From assembly GCA_034766995.1 (NCBI GenBank), contig CM068317.1, positions 7,797,501 to 7,861,500 of the forward strand: a stretch of DNA of 64,000 nucleotides, read 5' to 3'. Below, one piece after another: positions 38,458-48,874 of this stretch (position 1 is its first letter; each line of letters begins with the position of its first letter). Under the pieces are notes generated by a model that saw only the letters and a program-made list of their open reading frames with translations, was not told where the DNA came from and did no database searches. A program made the translations under genes and the position numbers. Source of the stretch: Acanthacorydalis orientalis. Taxonomy: Eukaryota > Arthropoda > Insecta > Megaloptera > Corydalidae.

Positions 38458-39244
38458 ATTTTGTAAAACTGTAATATCTATTTAATTACTATTAATCTAT
38501 TTAAACACTACATAATTTTCAAATTTTTATTTTAAATCAAATAATTCGCAATACAAACTTAATACTTAATTTTATAAATTTCGCTATTGATGACTTAACG
38601 ACGCTTTATTGAAATTAATGACGCTTTATTGAATTGTTAATAATTTTTTTATTTTGCAAAACGATGTCTTATTTATTATTATTTTACATTTTACCTACCA
38701 CTCGTAAATGAAGTGAATACACACTACCAATCGACTCATTTTAACACAGCTACACTGCTAGTTCGGGCTCGATTTTTTTCTTCGTGCGATAACATGGACT
38801 TTCAATAATACAACTCTACAACTTTTACTAAAATAAAAATAAAAAAAAAGTACTCACTGTAAAATTATGTTTTATTTGATTGTAATAAACTTAAATTTTA
38901 TTTATATTGACGTTCTGATGTTAAATTATTCTTAATTTTAATAGAATCAAAATTATTATGGGTGCCCATAAGTCATCAATATTTTTCAATAAGTAATTTA
39001 GATTCAATTCAACTTAAGTCTCTGACATGTGAAGACGGGTTTTGTTATTGTATATTGTAAAACAGATTGTGGATTTATTATTTAGAACAAAAAAAGGTTT
39101 TTAGTATTCCAAAAGAAAATGGCAGAATACAAACATTCTTAAGAACACGTACGTTTGTTGCATGTTGTTTCATTTTCGATCGGTTTAACGCAGTCGGATT
39201 TAACGCAACACCGCTATAAAAAAATGTGATCGGGGACGGCTTGA

Positions 39245-39900
39245 ATGTCAATAAATACAAACATTTGTTCAGAAAATTGTTCAGTGCTGATTTTGACTTA
39301 TCTGATAGTGTTCAAAATGGGTGTGAGGGTGAAGGAACCTGCTGAATTTGATAATGATGCTTTAAAAACACTAATTGAGTCGGATCCAAGATTTATTGTT
39401 CAAGAAATAGCTGACCCACTTAGGGTCACTTGGTCGATAATGAAAACACACTTTTCTGAAATCAGAAAGGTATTAAGACAAGACGTTTGGTTTCAGAATC
39501 AATTGTCGAATACAAACAAAGATCAGCGATAAACAATTTGCACATCATTATTGACTAGGTAACGAAGTGATCTATTTCTTGGTAGAATTGAGCTTAATTG
39601 GGAACTTTTACTGCATCCACCATGTTCAGCAGATATTGCGCCATCATATTGTCATTTTTTTAGATCTATGGGACATTCTTTAAAAATTAAAAAGTTTCTA
39701 AATATCATTGATGTTCATGTTGACCTCGAATCATATGTTTCATCACAGCCACCAGATTTTCATAAGAAAGGAATTAAAAAATTATAGAATAGCTGCAAAA
39801 GGTCATGAATAATGATGGAGAATATGTAATTAATTAGAAAATAATAAAAAATGGATTTATATATGTGTTTAAATTTGAAATAATTGATTAGTGGTATTTT
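39245..39900 (+). mobile_element. Mariner relic, internally deleted and frameshifted
   Basis: The plus strand shows the transposase DNA-binding half: HLFRKLFSADFDLSD, a frameshift, then DNDALKTLIESDPRFIVQEIA, ending near NTNKDQR at 39530. After a deletion it resumes at the C-terminal half: LLHPPCSADIAPSYCHFFRS (39600-39670), with the third catalytic Asp changed to Tyr (APSYCHF for the usual APSDYHF type). The second catalytic Asp region (HQDN) lies in the deleted part. This lineage differs from families A and B. Confidence 0.8.
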
Positions 39901-40139
39901 TGAAATAACTTTGAGAACCTTACGCCGTTTTCGACTAACTAGACCACTGTCATCACTACAATCACTCTCCGGAAAACTACTAGAATACTTTCAAATTATT
40001 TGAAGCAAATTGTTTAGTTCTACTATCTAAATACTTTTTAGGAAATCAAAATTCAAAATTCTCAGACTAAGAAATAAAAAACAGACTATAATCACTGACA
40101 ACAAATATTCGCCTGTTAACGGAGATCCTGTGTCAAAAA

Positions 40140-40260
40140 GCCTATTAATATGCTTCTAGTCGATAATCACTGGAGAGAAAAATCCGATAAATTTACTGCT
40201 GGTCAATAAGCGTTACCGATAAAAAGCCTAAATATAGGGTTTGGTCGGTAAAGTGTTAAC
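40140..40260. repeat. Imperfect short inverted repeat
   Basis: TACCGATAAAAAGCCTA at about 40213 faces the complement of TAGGGTTTGGTCGGTA at about 40236. It may be part of an old MITE; nothing else is clear. Confidence 0.3.
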
Positions 40261-40839
40261 ATATAACAAAAAAAAATGTTTTTGTACTTCTTCAAATAAG
40301 TGACGTTTAATGAATTGACTATGTCATATATTATATGAAAAATGATTCTATGTTTATAATTATTTTTATACAATCTTTTAATAATTATACATTTTAATAT
40401 TTAATAGTAACAATGTATATTATTATAATACCTTCAAATGACAAAAATTTTTGAAATTTATTATTTTATTTATAAATTTTTCTTTGTTTTTATTCTTATT
40501 TAAACTTATAAAATATTATAAATCAAAAATATCCAAATTTCATTTTCTTTAAACGTTACAAAAATCATATAGTAAAAATATTTCAACTGTGGAAATCTAC
40601 ATTTTTTATTGGATGGAATATTATTTGTTGCTACTTTTATTTACTAGAATTTAAATCATTTTAATATAAAAGCTCTGTCATATTAAAGCATTTGTATTTT
40701 TAATAAACACTGTAACATTGTATGTAATCTACAGTAATCTCATATAACAAACTAGATAGGTTTTTCTTTTTTAAAAAAAGAAGAAGCAAGTCACATAAAT
40801 ATAATCAGAGACGCTTATGTATGTTTCAATATAAAAATA

Positions 40840-41165
40840 ATATCCGGTGACTGAGCACAGGATACAAAATCTCATTTTCTTTGATGAAGGAGGGAAAACA
40901 ACTTATGCTGTGTATGATATAAACAGCTACATTATTCATGAGCATCATCCGACTTGGTTCACCTCGTGTTTGATACGATATCTTAATCTGTAGGTCGATT
41001 TGACGATACGAGGACGCGTTAGGACCATGTGGTCGCGAACACACGAACAACTATTATGTAAACGATATCATTGCAACATTTGGTGTGTCGCGTGGTATAC
41101 TCAATATAAAGACGGAAGATCTTTATACGCATGAAACTCGACTACAGGGTTGTCGTATTAGATTT
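40840..41165. other. CpG-containing island
   Basis: Contains GTCGATTTGACGATACGAGGACGCG, GTGGTCGCGAACACACG and GTGTCGCGTGG. A POU/homeobox-like ATTATTCATGAGCAT lies near 40931. No coding match. Confidence 0.4.
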
Positions 41166-41249
41166 TCAGCACAAACGCTGAGTTTAACAATGTAAATCTA
41201 GTTCGAATAACATGATTTAACATCAATATGCACTAAATGTTATGTTATG

Positions 41250-41298
<49 letters not shown>
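41250..41298. repeat. (TA)n microsatellite, 49 bp
   Basis: Pure TA run right of the 40.9-kb island. Confidence 0.95.
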
Positions 41299-41301
<3 letters not shown>

Positions 41302-41789
41302 GCAATAGTACTTGATATTGATTTACTTTCATTTTTTTATATTTCTTATCAGTCTATAATTTTATGTATATATATATATCCTATATTTTATAGATATTAT
41401 TTCTATGTGACAGTTTGTTTACAAATATGAGGATTTTTTTAAAGTGAGATAAAATTCTTACTTTTTATCGGATTCTGGAAAATTAGACACGAATTGAATC
41501 CTGAAAATATGATAAAAATATCAGTATACAGATCGTTTTTTATATTTTTTTATTTTTAAAATGTGAAAATACAACTTCTGCAACATAAAAGTACAATTGA
41601 GTTGAGTTCTTGGAAAGAATATCATTATTGTGAGAATTACTTATAATTAGTTTCGAATATTCAAAGTTTCGAATGCAATTTCCATTTAAAATGCCTTGTT
41701 GATTTTAAAACGATGCTCTAATTAGATTATGGATGCATATTCTAAATAGTGAATCAGATTATAGAAAAAAAAATTATTTTCAGAGTTTT

Positions 41790-42010
41790 TTTATTTCTAT
41801 ATCTTGAAGCTCTGAAGATGATGGAATTATAATCTTAATGCGCATATGCAACAGTTTAAAATAATCAATAAAAGTTAATGGAATATTTTTGAAAAAAACT
41901 TTTGAGATTTATGAGATAAATAGTATTTAACTTGGAAAGTGACGTTAGCCATAGTATCGGAACTGTATTCTGAAGTTACTGATGAAGTTAATTTTATCTT
42001 ATGGAACTTA
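41790..42010. repeat. FB-2 repeat family, partial copy
   Basis: GATGATGG..TTAATGCGCATATGC, then AAAATAATCAATAAAAGTTAATGGAATATTTTTGA matches the right arm of the element at 50.5-50.9 kb. The following GAAAGTGACGTTAGCCATAGT..GGAACTGTATT also matches the sequence to the right of that copy. Only this half is present. Confidence 0.5.
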
Positions 42011-42424
42011 TATTTTGTTACCTTCAGAAAAAAACTAAGCTATCTAAGCCTGGACAGAGGGTTTCATGATTTCTATCGGAAGTCATTCGCTAACAACCAA
42101 TAAACATTTGCACTTCACTATAAACCTAATCTGCAGGGATGTTTTTTGAATAAATCATAACTGATGACGCAAAATTAATACTCATTACTACTTCATAATT
42201 TTATAAAAGTAAGACAGTCAAATGATAAATATAAAAAGTTTAAATCCACATCGAATATGTTTTTACCAATAATTGTTTTGTTGCCCACAAGCCACACAAT
42301 TTATTGCTGATTGCTCGGAAAGCTAAATTATAAAAAATCTATTTTTTATACACACCGTTGTTTACAACATCGCTATCAAAATACGCAGGTGTTATCAAAG
42401 TTTTCAATGATTAATCGTTGAATA

Positions 42425-42839
42425 TTCTAATTCAGTGTTCTTCAAACTGTGTTCCGCGGAACTGTGGGGTTCCGTACAATCTCTTCAGGGATTCCGAGAA
42501 TCAAAGTCAAAATTTGAAAGAATTTTCGAAGGAAAAACTTGAAAAGCTAAAAATTCAAGGTAGTTAATTTATAATAATTGCTTTTATTTCCATAAATACT
42601 ATATTATGCAGCAAAACTGTATTGATATCTATTATGTAGTAAAACTGCATTTATGAGTACACATTACGACTCTGCACAATCAGATGTAAATAATAAAATT
42701 TAGTAATATAAAATGGTTGATTTCTAAAACTTGTGGAGTACCCATCTTGAGTTTTCTGGTGATGATAGGGGTTTCGTAAAAAAATGTAATATTAAGTGTT
42801 CCGTGAGTCAGTATAGTTTTGAAGACCACTGTTCTAAAT
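42425..42839. mobile_element. hAT-type MITE with near-perfect 8-bp target duplication
   Basis: The element proper is 42433-42831: CAGTGTTCTTCAAACTGTGTTCCGCGG at the left and the complement AGTGTTCCGTGAGTCAGTATAGTTTTGAAGACCACTG at the right. It is flanked by TTCTAATT (42425-42432) and TTCTAAAT (42832-42839), 7 of 8 identical. The 399-bp interior has no transposase frame, so it depends on a hAT transposase from elsewhere. Confidence 0.85.
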
Positions 42840-43245
42840 AAAAAATATGTGTAGTTTGTGGAGAATGCAAAATTAATTCACAAAAGCGAATGTACTATAT
42901 CTATAGTCTTAAATGCTTTTGCTATTAGAATCTATTCTAATAACAAATTTATATGTTGAAAGCTTTCAATATTAAGTTCAGAATTATTTAAAGAACCATC
43001 CATATATTTAATGAATTGAAAACAGATATTTTGTCTTGAGATTTATTTAGAGATCGTATAACACTACAAGATACTCAGGAATTCTGTAAGATACATCGAA
43101 ATTACTGGTTTATTATTTTTTTCAAATCTTCCAAAATGTTTTAATATAAAAATGTAACACCAAAAACGACATCGAAAGTTCAGTATCAGACTATTCATTG
43201 GAGCTCTTTAACATGGATGGGTTATTAGAATTGTTAATAAGTTGT

Positions 43246-43333
43246 CAAAACAATTCAATGAAGGAATATCTAGGTATATCATGAATTATTTAATTCATGA
43301 TATACATAGATATTCCTTCATTGAACTGTATTT
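43246..43333. repeat. Near-perfect long inverted repeat (hairpin)
   Basis: The arms 43254-43288 and 43291-43325 are reverse complements over 35 bp with one mismatch (TCTAGG against TCTATG). A 2-bp centre TT lies at 43289-43290. Weaker pairing extends both arms by about 8 bp. Far better preserved than the fold-back MITEs in this window, so it is young or under constraint; a transcript would form a hairpin. Confidence 0.85.
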
Positions 43334-43462
43334 TGCATATGTATAACACTTTCAAAGTTTTTTTAAAATATGTTTAACCTAATGCATTTTTCCCATACCC
43401 TCTTATAATTGGATTCTCATTTCGATTTATATTTTTATCATTAAAATAAACATTTAGGCCCC

Positions 43463-43464
<2 letters not shown>

Positions 43465-43511
<47 letters not shown>

Positions 43512-43516
43512 AGGGG

Positions 43517-43559
<43 letters not shown>
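43465..43559. repeat. (TA)n microsatellite split by CAAGGGG
   Basis: Two TA runs separated by TCAAGGGGTAAT at 43509-43520; the left flank is GGCCCCCTAA. Confidence 0.95.
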
Positions 43560-43563
<4 letters not shown>

Positions 43564-43689
43564 ATCGCACACCACATGTGTTAATAGTCACTAAAAATAT
43601 ATACACATGAATAAAACATAAAATTCTTAACAACTTTAGACATTTACGTCCAGTGAATAATTGCGAAACATAACAACACATAATAAATT

Positions 43690-44260
43690 TTGTTTAGCCT
43701 GAAGAACAAAACCGTAATGAACGCTACATAGATAGAGCGTAATATACAATTGTGTAAAACGCTTGTCTATCTAGTCAGTGACACTTTAATTCCTCACCCT
43801 CGACACGACGAATTCAAAGTGCCATTTTTCAAGTTCAGCGACGGAAAGGAGCTAACATACGTTAACGACATATCGCAACATGTACACTACTATATCCCAT
43901 TACGCATTCAACCCTTGACCGTCACAGCAGCGGCTAACGCACGTCGGTTTCACTAAAAAAGAGCTCCGGACGCAGATTACATGGTAAAAGAACCTTTTTC
44001 GCGCGTCGAGTCCGCTATGGAATTTTCGTATTTTCACGTCAGACAATGTGCGATGCACTGTATACGCCAGTCAAAAGTGTGTGACAGTGCCCGAACGTGT
44101 TTGTTCTATTCGTTCACACACAACTTGCTCGTACAGATATTTTCAGCTATTTTCGTCGTTTACATGGAATTCACTACTTAATGCACTGAAAATCTGATTG
44201 TTGTTCTTGACGACATTTATTTCATACGTTCATCACGGTACGGTTTTATGTTTAACTTAA
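43690..44260. other. Largest CpG-rich island, about 570 bp
   Basis: Dense CpG (CTCGACACGACG, GCGACGG, AACGCACGTCGG, TTCGCGCGTCGAGTCCG). Two successive plus-strand frames (43750-43956 and 43981-44181) cover most of it, but neither product is recognisable and they are in different frames separated by stops. No transposon similarity. Candidate enhancer, promoter or exon of an unannotated transcript. Confidence 0.5.
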
Positions 44261-44834
44261 TTTAGTATTATTTCACTACCAGATTTTCTGATAATTAATT
44301 TTACTTGAAATATATGCAGTTATATAGAATTTATTTCGACAAAATTTTTGAAAAAATAAATTTCTAATGCTTAAATCTTTACATGGATAACTACTCGTAT
44401 ATCGAATTTTGATTTCAATTAATAATGTGAAGAGTAATTTTAAAATCTATTTCTTATTTCTCTATCCTTTATGAAACATAAAAATGATTTAATTATATAT
44501 CCTTACAATACATCAAATTAGCGATAAATAAGGCAATATTCTGAGGTAACTTATTTATTGAGCAATTCTATGGCCACTGACAGCTACAAAACTTTATTCT
44601 ACAATACAGTTCAGTTTGAATATACAGCTTGGCGAGAATATCATTAACAGAAGTTTATAAATTATTTTTCTATTTAATAGTATCAAATTTCCCTTCTTAT
44701 TTTTATACCGAAGATAATTATATTGTACCAGTGGTGGTCGCTGTACTTGTACCTCAGGTATAAGTAAATCCTTATTTATATCATTACTATTCTTATTCAT
44801 CAACATCTCATACTCAAGTTCTATATTACTCTAA

Positions 44835-44835
<1 letters not shown>

Positions 44836-44897
<62 letters not shown>
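44836..44897. repeat. Compound (CA)n(TA)n microsatellite
   Basis: About 17 CA units then a TA run, ending where a mariner terminus starts (44898). Confidence 0.95.
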
Positions 44898-44901
<4 letters not shown>

Positions 44902-45660
44902 GGTCGTTTGGTAAATATGGTAAAAAAGCAAATTAAACACCTTTTTTTAAAAAAAGTCAATTTTATTTCTCAAATTAGTATCCATTGAGAGCTATATACT
45001 TGGTATAGCCAGTCGGCAAAATACGATTAACGGCGGCGATGACATCCTCATTCGAGGATAATTTCTTCCTACTTAGCCAAGTTTTTAAGTTTGAAAAGAG
45101 GAAGTAGTCACACGATACTAAGTCAGAAGAATGAAGTGGATGTGGAATCAATTTGAAGCCTAATTCATACAATTTTCCTATTGCGACGGTCGATTTATGG
45201 AACGGTGCGTTGCGTTGCTTGGTGAAAGAGCACTTTTTTGTGCGCCAATCTCGGTCGTTTTTGTTTCAGCTCTTCATTCGAACGGTCCATTAACGTTGTA
45301 TAGTATGGTCCTGTTATCGTTTTTCCCTTCGTTAAGTAGCGATCAGGATGATTCCTTGGGAATCCAAAAAAACAGTGGCCATTACCTTCCCAGCCGACAA
45401 AACGGTCTTCGGCTTCTTCGGCGCACTTTCACCAGTCGTTGTCTACTTCCTCAACTACTGTTTCGACTCAGGTGTGTAATGGTGGATCCATGTTTCATCC
45501 ACGATGACGAATCGACACAAAAAGACATGCTCGTTTTTTTCATTTCTGGAAGCCTGCTCGCTTCAAACATCTATAGAACGTGAACAACACGTCACTTCTG
45601 GCTACAATTTCGCCTATTCTAGTTAGAAAAGTGACATTTTGTATCCGTGATGTTATTAAA
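44898..45660 (-). mobile_element. Mariner relic, mauritiana/Mos1-like
   Basis: On the minus strand: a NMDPPLHT stretch (from the usual TWIHHY block), then GLFR-less remnants, AQKSAL, and a good C-terminus MYELGFKLIPHPLHSS, DYFLFSNLKTWLSRKKLSS and NEDVIAAVN. The third catalytic Asp (CDYFLF) remains. The second catalytic motif (HQDNAP) is broken by a small GCAAC duplication that shifts the frame (about 45213-45230). The 3' end at GGTCGTTTGGTAAATATGG adjoins a CA/TA array. The N-terminus is missing. The 5' limit is approximate. Confidence 0.8.
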
Positions 45661-45701
45661 TGAATGATGGCGCCATATCATATAAATTTACGAAACTTAA
45701 A

Positions 45702-45864
45702 TACTGACCAACTGAAAGCGTTAGTTGAATCATAACCACGCACAATTGGACAAAAGTTAAGCGTTAGTCATCTAATAGTTCCAGATCACTTAAAACCTCT
45801 TAAATTAAAAAAGTATATGAATTAAAAGGTCATAAACCATAATTACTTATCTACCAAACTTATA
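45702..45864 (+). mobile_element. Mariner family A, short copy 3
   Basis: Starts GACCAACTGAAAGCGTTAGTTGAATC, has TTAGTCATCTAATAGTTCC, then the same direct join to the 3' tail (AAGGTCATAAACC, CTACCAAACTTATA) as the copies at 10.3 and 19.0 kb. The 5' part is lost. Confidence 0.7.
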
Positions 45865-45995
45865 AATGAAATTTAAATAAATAAAATTGTATTCAATGAA
45901 ACATTTTTCATACCAAAGTGTGCAAAAATAGATGTGAGCAGCATATACTTTTTAAGTGTAATAAAAGTATATTTCATTATAAATATATGGCTGTA

Positions 45996-46001
<6 letters not shown>

Positions 46002-46033
<32 letters not shown>
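46002..46033. repeat. (TA)n microsatellite, 32 bp
   Basis: Pure TA run. Confidence 0.95.
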
Positions 46034-46037
<4 letters not shown>

Positions 46038-46112
46038 TAGTTGACCCCATTTTTATAAAAATTTTCCATATGCTCTTTTACATTAACTTTCATGTATAAC
46101 ATATTTTATTTA

Positions 46113-46115
<3 letters not shown>

Positions 46116-46159
<44 letters not shown>
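46116..46159. repeat. (TA)n microsatellite, 44 bp
   Basis: Pure TA run. Confidence 0.95.
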
Positions 46160-46163
<4 letters not shown>

Positions 46164-46429
46164 ATATGGAAAAATATAAATTATTATCACAATTGAGTAT
46201 TTATCATATGTAAAGTTTATTAAAAATATCATTATCTATGAAAAAAACTATTTTAAAATATCAATATTGACGCGGTTATAAAATAAATAAAAAAAACAGT
46301 ACATAAAACGATTTTTATAATCCTTAATCACCTTTTTATAAATATCAATCTCAACGCGCTTCAAAAAAAAATGAATATTAATAATTGAATCTGCGACAAA
46401 CACATTCATAACTAAATTGCTAATGACAT

Positions 46430-46640
46430 AGCGTCATTCGTTCCTGAAATGTATCTCACAGCGTACGTTCCTTATTTCTTCTTTTTGGCGGCGTCTCGCA
46501 TCACAACGTCGAGTTGCCAACCTGTGTCACACAAAACCACGATACGACAAAGTTAATTTGCATAGCTTGTGAGCACACCTTTGTCATAGTACCACTAGAA
46601 TGGCTGTCGTTTGGATGCATTATAAGTGCGTTGTATATTT
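46430..46640. other. CpG-containing island (holds candidate exon 2 on the minus strand)
   Basis: Contains GGCGGCGTCTCGC and ACAACGTCGAGTTGCC. An octamer-like TTAATTTGCAT is at 46552-46562. The minus strand carries a short terminal coding frame (46472-46521). Confidence 0.45.
46472..46521 (-). CDS. Candidate terminal exon of a nested small gene
   Basis: On the minus strand TTTTGTGTGACACAG (acceptor) is followed by GT, then codons for WQLDVVMRDAAKKKK and TAA at 46474-46472. The frame requires a phase 1 upstream exon, which is what the candidate first exon at 47876-47963 offers. The acceptor is the only AG between the upstream in-frame stop and the frame. A lysine-rich C-terminus before the stop and GC-rich codons (GACGCCGCC) are unlike the surrounding AT-rich DNA. 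I do not recognise the product. It may be a chance frame within a regulatory island. Confidence 0.35.
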
Positions 46641-47406
46641 AACTTTTTTGATATACGGATGAATTTTATGAAATAAATTATTGTAAATTATTTTTACACG
46701 AAACTTTTTGTCAAGTCCCAGAATACAGATAATGGAAAAATAATTTGTATAAAGTCTTTTCGAAATTTTCAACATTGATAGTAAATGTCTGTTGTTTTTA
46801 CTTGATATGTTTTATTCAATTAAAGTGTGACAAATTAAATTTAATATATTATAATTTTTTTATAATTAATTAGTCACATTTAATTGAAATTAAATTTGTT
46901 TCTCAAGAGTAGAATTTCTAATGTACATACGCGTCTGTATTAACACGTTTTATATAAAGAAAAAATATATATTCCGTATCTTTGATGAATTTTAAACTAA
47001 ATGTTTCGTTTATATTAATTTTTCTGTTTAGTTAGGTTACTTAGTTCTTTTTCCTATGTAAAATAAACTCAATATTGTATAATTTAACCTTTCAGGTAAC
47101 AAAATACTTGTAAAATTAATTATATTCAATTATTAATGTTATTTAATGTATTTAATTAATGTAATATCAGTATTTAATTCTTTGTTATGATATTAATATG
47201 ATAAAAAAGCCTTTTTAAAATTTAATTCAAAAATAGCAGGTTCATTTTTATGTAAGGTCCATTCAGTAACTAGAAAAAAACATCATTATTTTATTATAGA
47301 TGACAATCATCAAGAATTTATGATTTCCTCATTAAAAATAATAATTGTTTGATTAAAATCGTAACATGATAGAAACTTCTCAAACATCAATTTTTAAACT
47401 TAATCC

Positions 47407-47440
47407 TTGCTTTTTTGTAATTTTTATTACAAAAAAGCAA
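47407..47440. repeat. Perfect 15-bp stem, 4-nt loop hairpin
   Basis: TTGCTTTTTTGTAAT, loop TTTT, ATTACAAAAAAGCAA. Sits in the intron of the candidate nested gene. Confidence 0.7.
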
Positions 47441-47875
47441 CGATTATAATACTCTCAATAACTCATATTACTGTAATAAATATAATATGAAAGAATACAC
47501 AGAAGGTTTTAAGTAATTTAAGGGAAAAATTAGATATATTTTAGACAAAAAGTTTCAATTCTTTAATATTTACACGATGAAAAGATGTTTTCATTTTAAA
47601 CCATAGGACTGAACAAAAATTGTATAATCAAAATGTTTTATCATCAGTATTGATCAATGTATTATTTAAGATATTACATTGTTGTTTTTATTATAAAATA
47701 CATAAAAATAAATACAAATATATGTTTCTTAAAAGTATAAAATAAAAACTATACAAGGAATGGCAACAAAATAAAGAGATAAACGTTTTATGCGATATTT
47801 TACAACGTACAGTAAAATGACAAGTCAACTTGTGATAGTAATAAAGATTATAAATAACAGAAAAAAAGTTGTTAC

Positions 47876-47963
47876 CTGACATTGTAAAATATTTTTTTAT
47901 CGCTTCCCATAAAACACGTTGTGAAATCATACGAGTTCCAAGAATGCCGTTCGAACGTATCAT
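47876..47963 (-). CDS. Candidate first exon of a nested small gene
   Basis: On the minus strand an ATG at 47963 opens a frame of 29 codons (starting MIRSNGILGTR, ending KKYFTMS) that reaches CAG|GTAAC at 47876/47875, a good donor in phase 1. An in-frame TAG lies 12 bases upstream, so this is the first Met. An insect initiator-like TCAGTG sits about 60 bases upstream (48023-48028). Joined to 46472-46521 it gives a 45-residue protein. Its first 26 residues are basic and amphipathic, which would suit a mitochondrial presequence, but that is only a guess. No family recognised. Confidence 0.35.
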
Positions 47964-48345
47964 TTTAAAGAGCTACGCTGACGTTATTTATTTGCAAAAC
48001 TCCCATACTTGAGAGGATAACTCACTGACAACCAAACACAATCCAAACTGCACACTGGGGAAAATTGAATCTGAGATTTAACATGAAGTTGGAGCAATAG
48101 AGTCGTATTTCATATCATAAATAATACAACTTGCCAGTGGCAACTTTGCACATGCATCGTTTGAGAACAGATACCGCTGTTGAAAGTTCATGCGGTTAAT
48201 ACTTATAGTAGATTAATGTTGCACTAGTCAAGATAAATAAATGATTGGAGTAGCAGACGGTTTTTGCAAAATATCCACGTAAATTTGTCGTGGATTACTG
48301 TTAACAAACATGTTTAACAAACAAACAAACTACATTTTAGTCGGG
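47964..48345 (-). promoter_or_regulatory. Mixed-composition island upstream of the candidate nested gene
   Basis: This block has CpG steps and little simple sequence. It would be the promoter and 5' UTR of the minus-strand candidate gene, with an initiator-like TCAGTG at 48023-48028. It could equally be an intronic enhancer of the channel gene. Confidence 0.35.
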
Positions 48346-48479
48346 GTTTATTTCTCTTTTATCAATTATTTATGTTTGTTTATCAGAATAATCCACAAAG
48401 TCAATATTGTCAAGTATTAATGTAGTTTTATATAATAAATATTTCATATTATTTATTTTTAGTATTAATATATTTTAAT

Positions 48480-48526
48480 ATATGTATATATATACATGTA
48501 TATATATGTATATGTATATATATATT
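48480..48526. repeat. Compound (TA)n(TG) microsatellite
   Basis: TA runs with GTAC/CATG interruptions. Confidence 0.9.
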
Positions 48527-48852
48527 TAAGAATGTGTAGATAAATCGATTTTTAATTATTAATTTACTATTTAATTACATATTTAATATATAATTTCCTA
48601 AAATACAAAAACTCTAACATATGTTATTAATTTTTTATGATTATATGATAGTGATTAGTGTACTAATACAATTTCAAGTTATTTTAAACTCATACGTAAT
48701 AATTTGTTTTTAATTTTAGTTACACTCTTTTACAACTCAATTCCTCCCACACGTCACAATTTTTTCTAATCAAAATTTTCAACAGTTACACTTTTTCAAT
48801 TTGATGGACTTATAGGCATTTTGTTGACGATATCATAATCTTTGAAGTGCAT

Positions 48853-48869
48853 GTATATATATATATATA
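48853..48869. repeat. Short (TA)n run at a mariner end
   Basis: Lies about 5 bp left of the 3' terminus of the family B relic. Confidence 0.85.
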
Positions 48870-48874
48870 AAGTA

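Noticed and set aside
43750..44181. Two consecutive frames as one gene with a frameshift
   Set aside because: No recognisable similarity and no splice sites joining them; kept as an island of unknown nature.
45197..45583. 128-codon plus-strand frame
   Set aside because: Antisense to the mauritiana-like mariner; the minus strand carries the transposase motifs.
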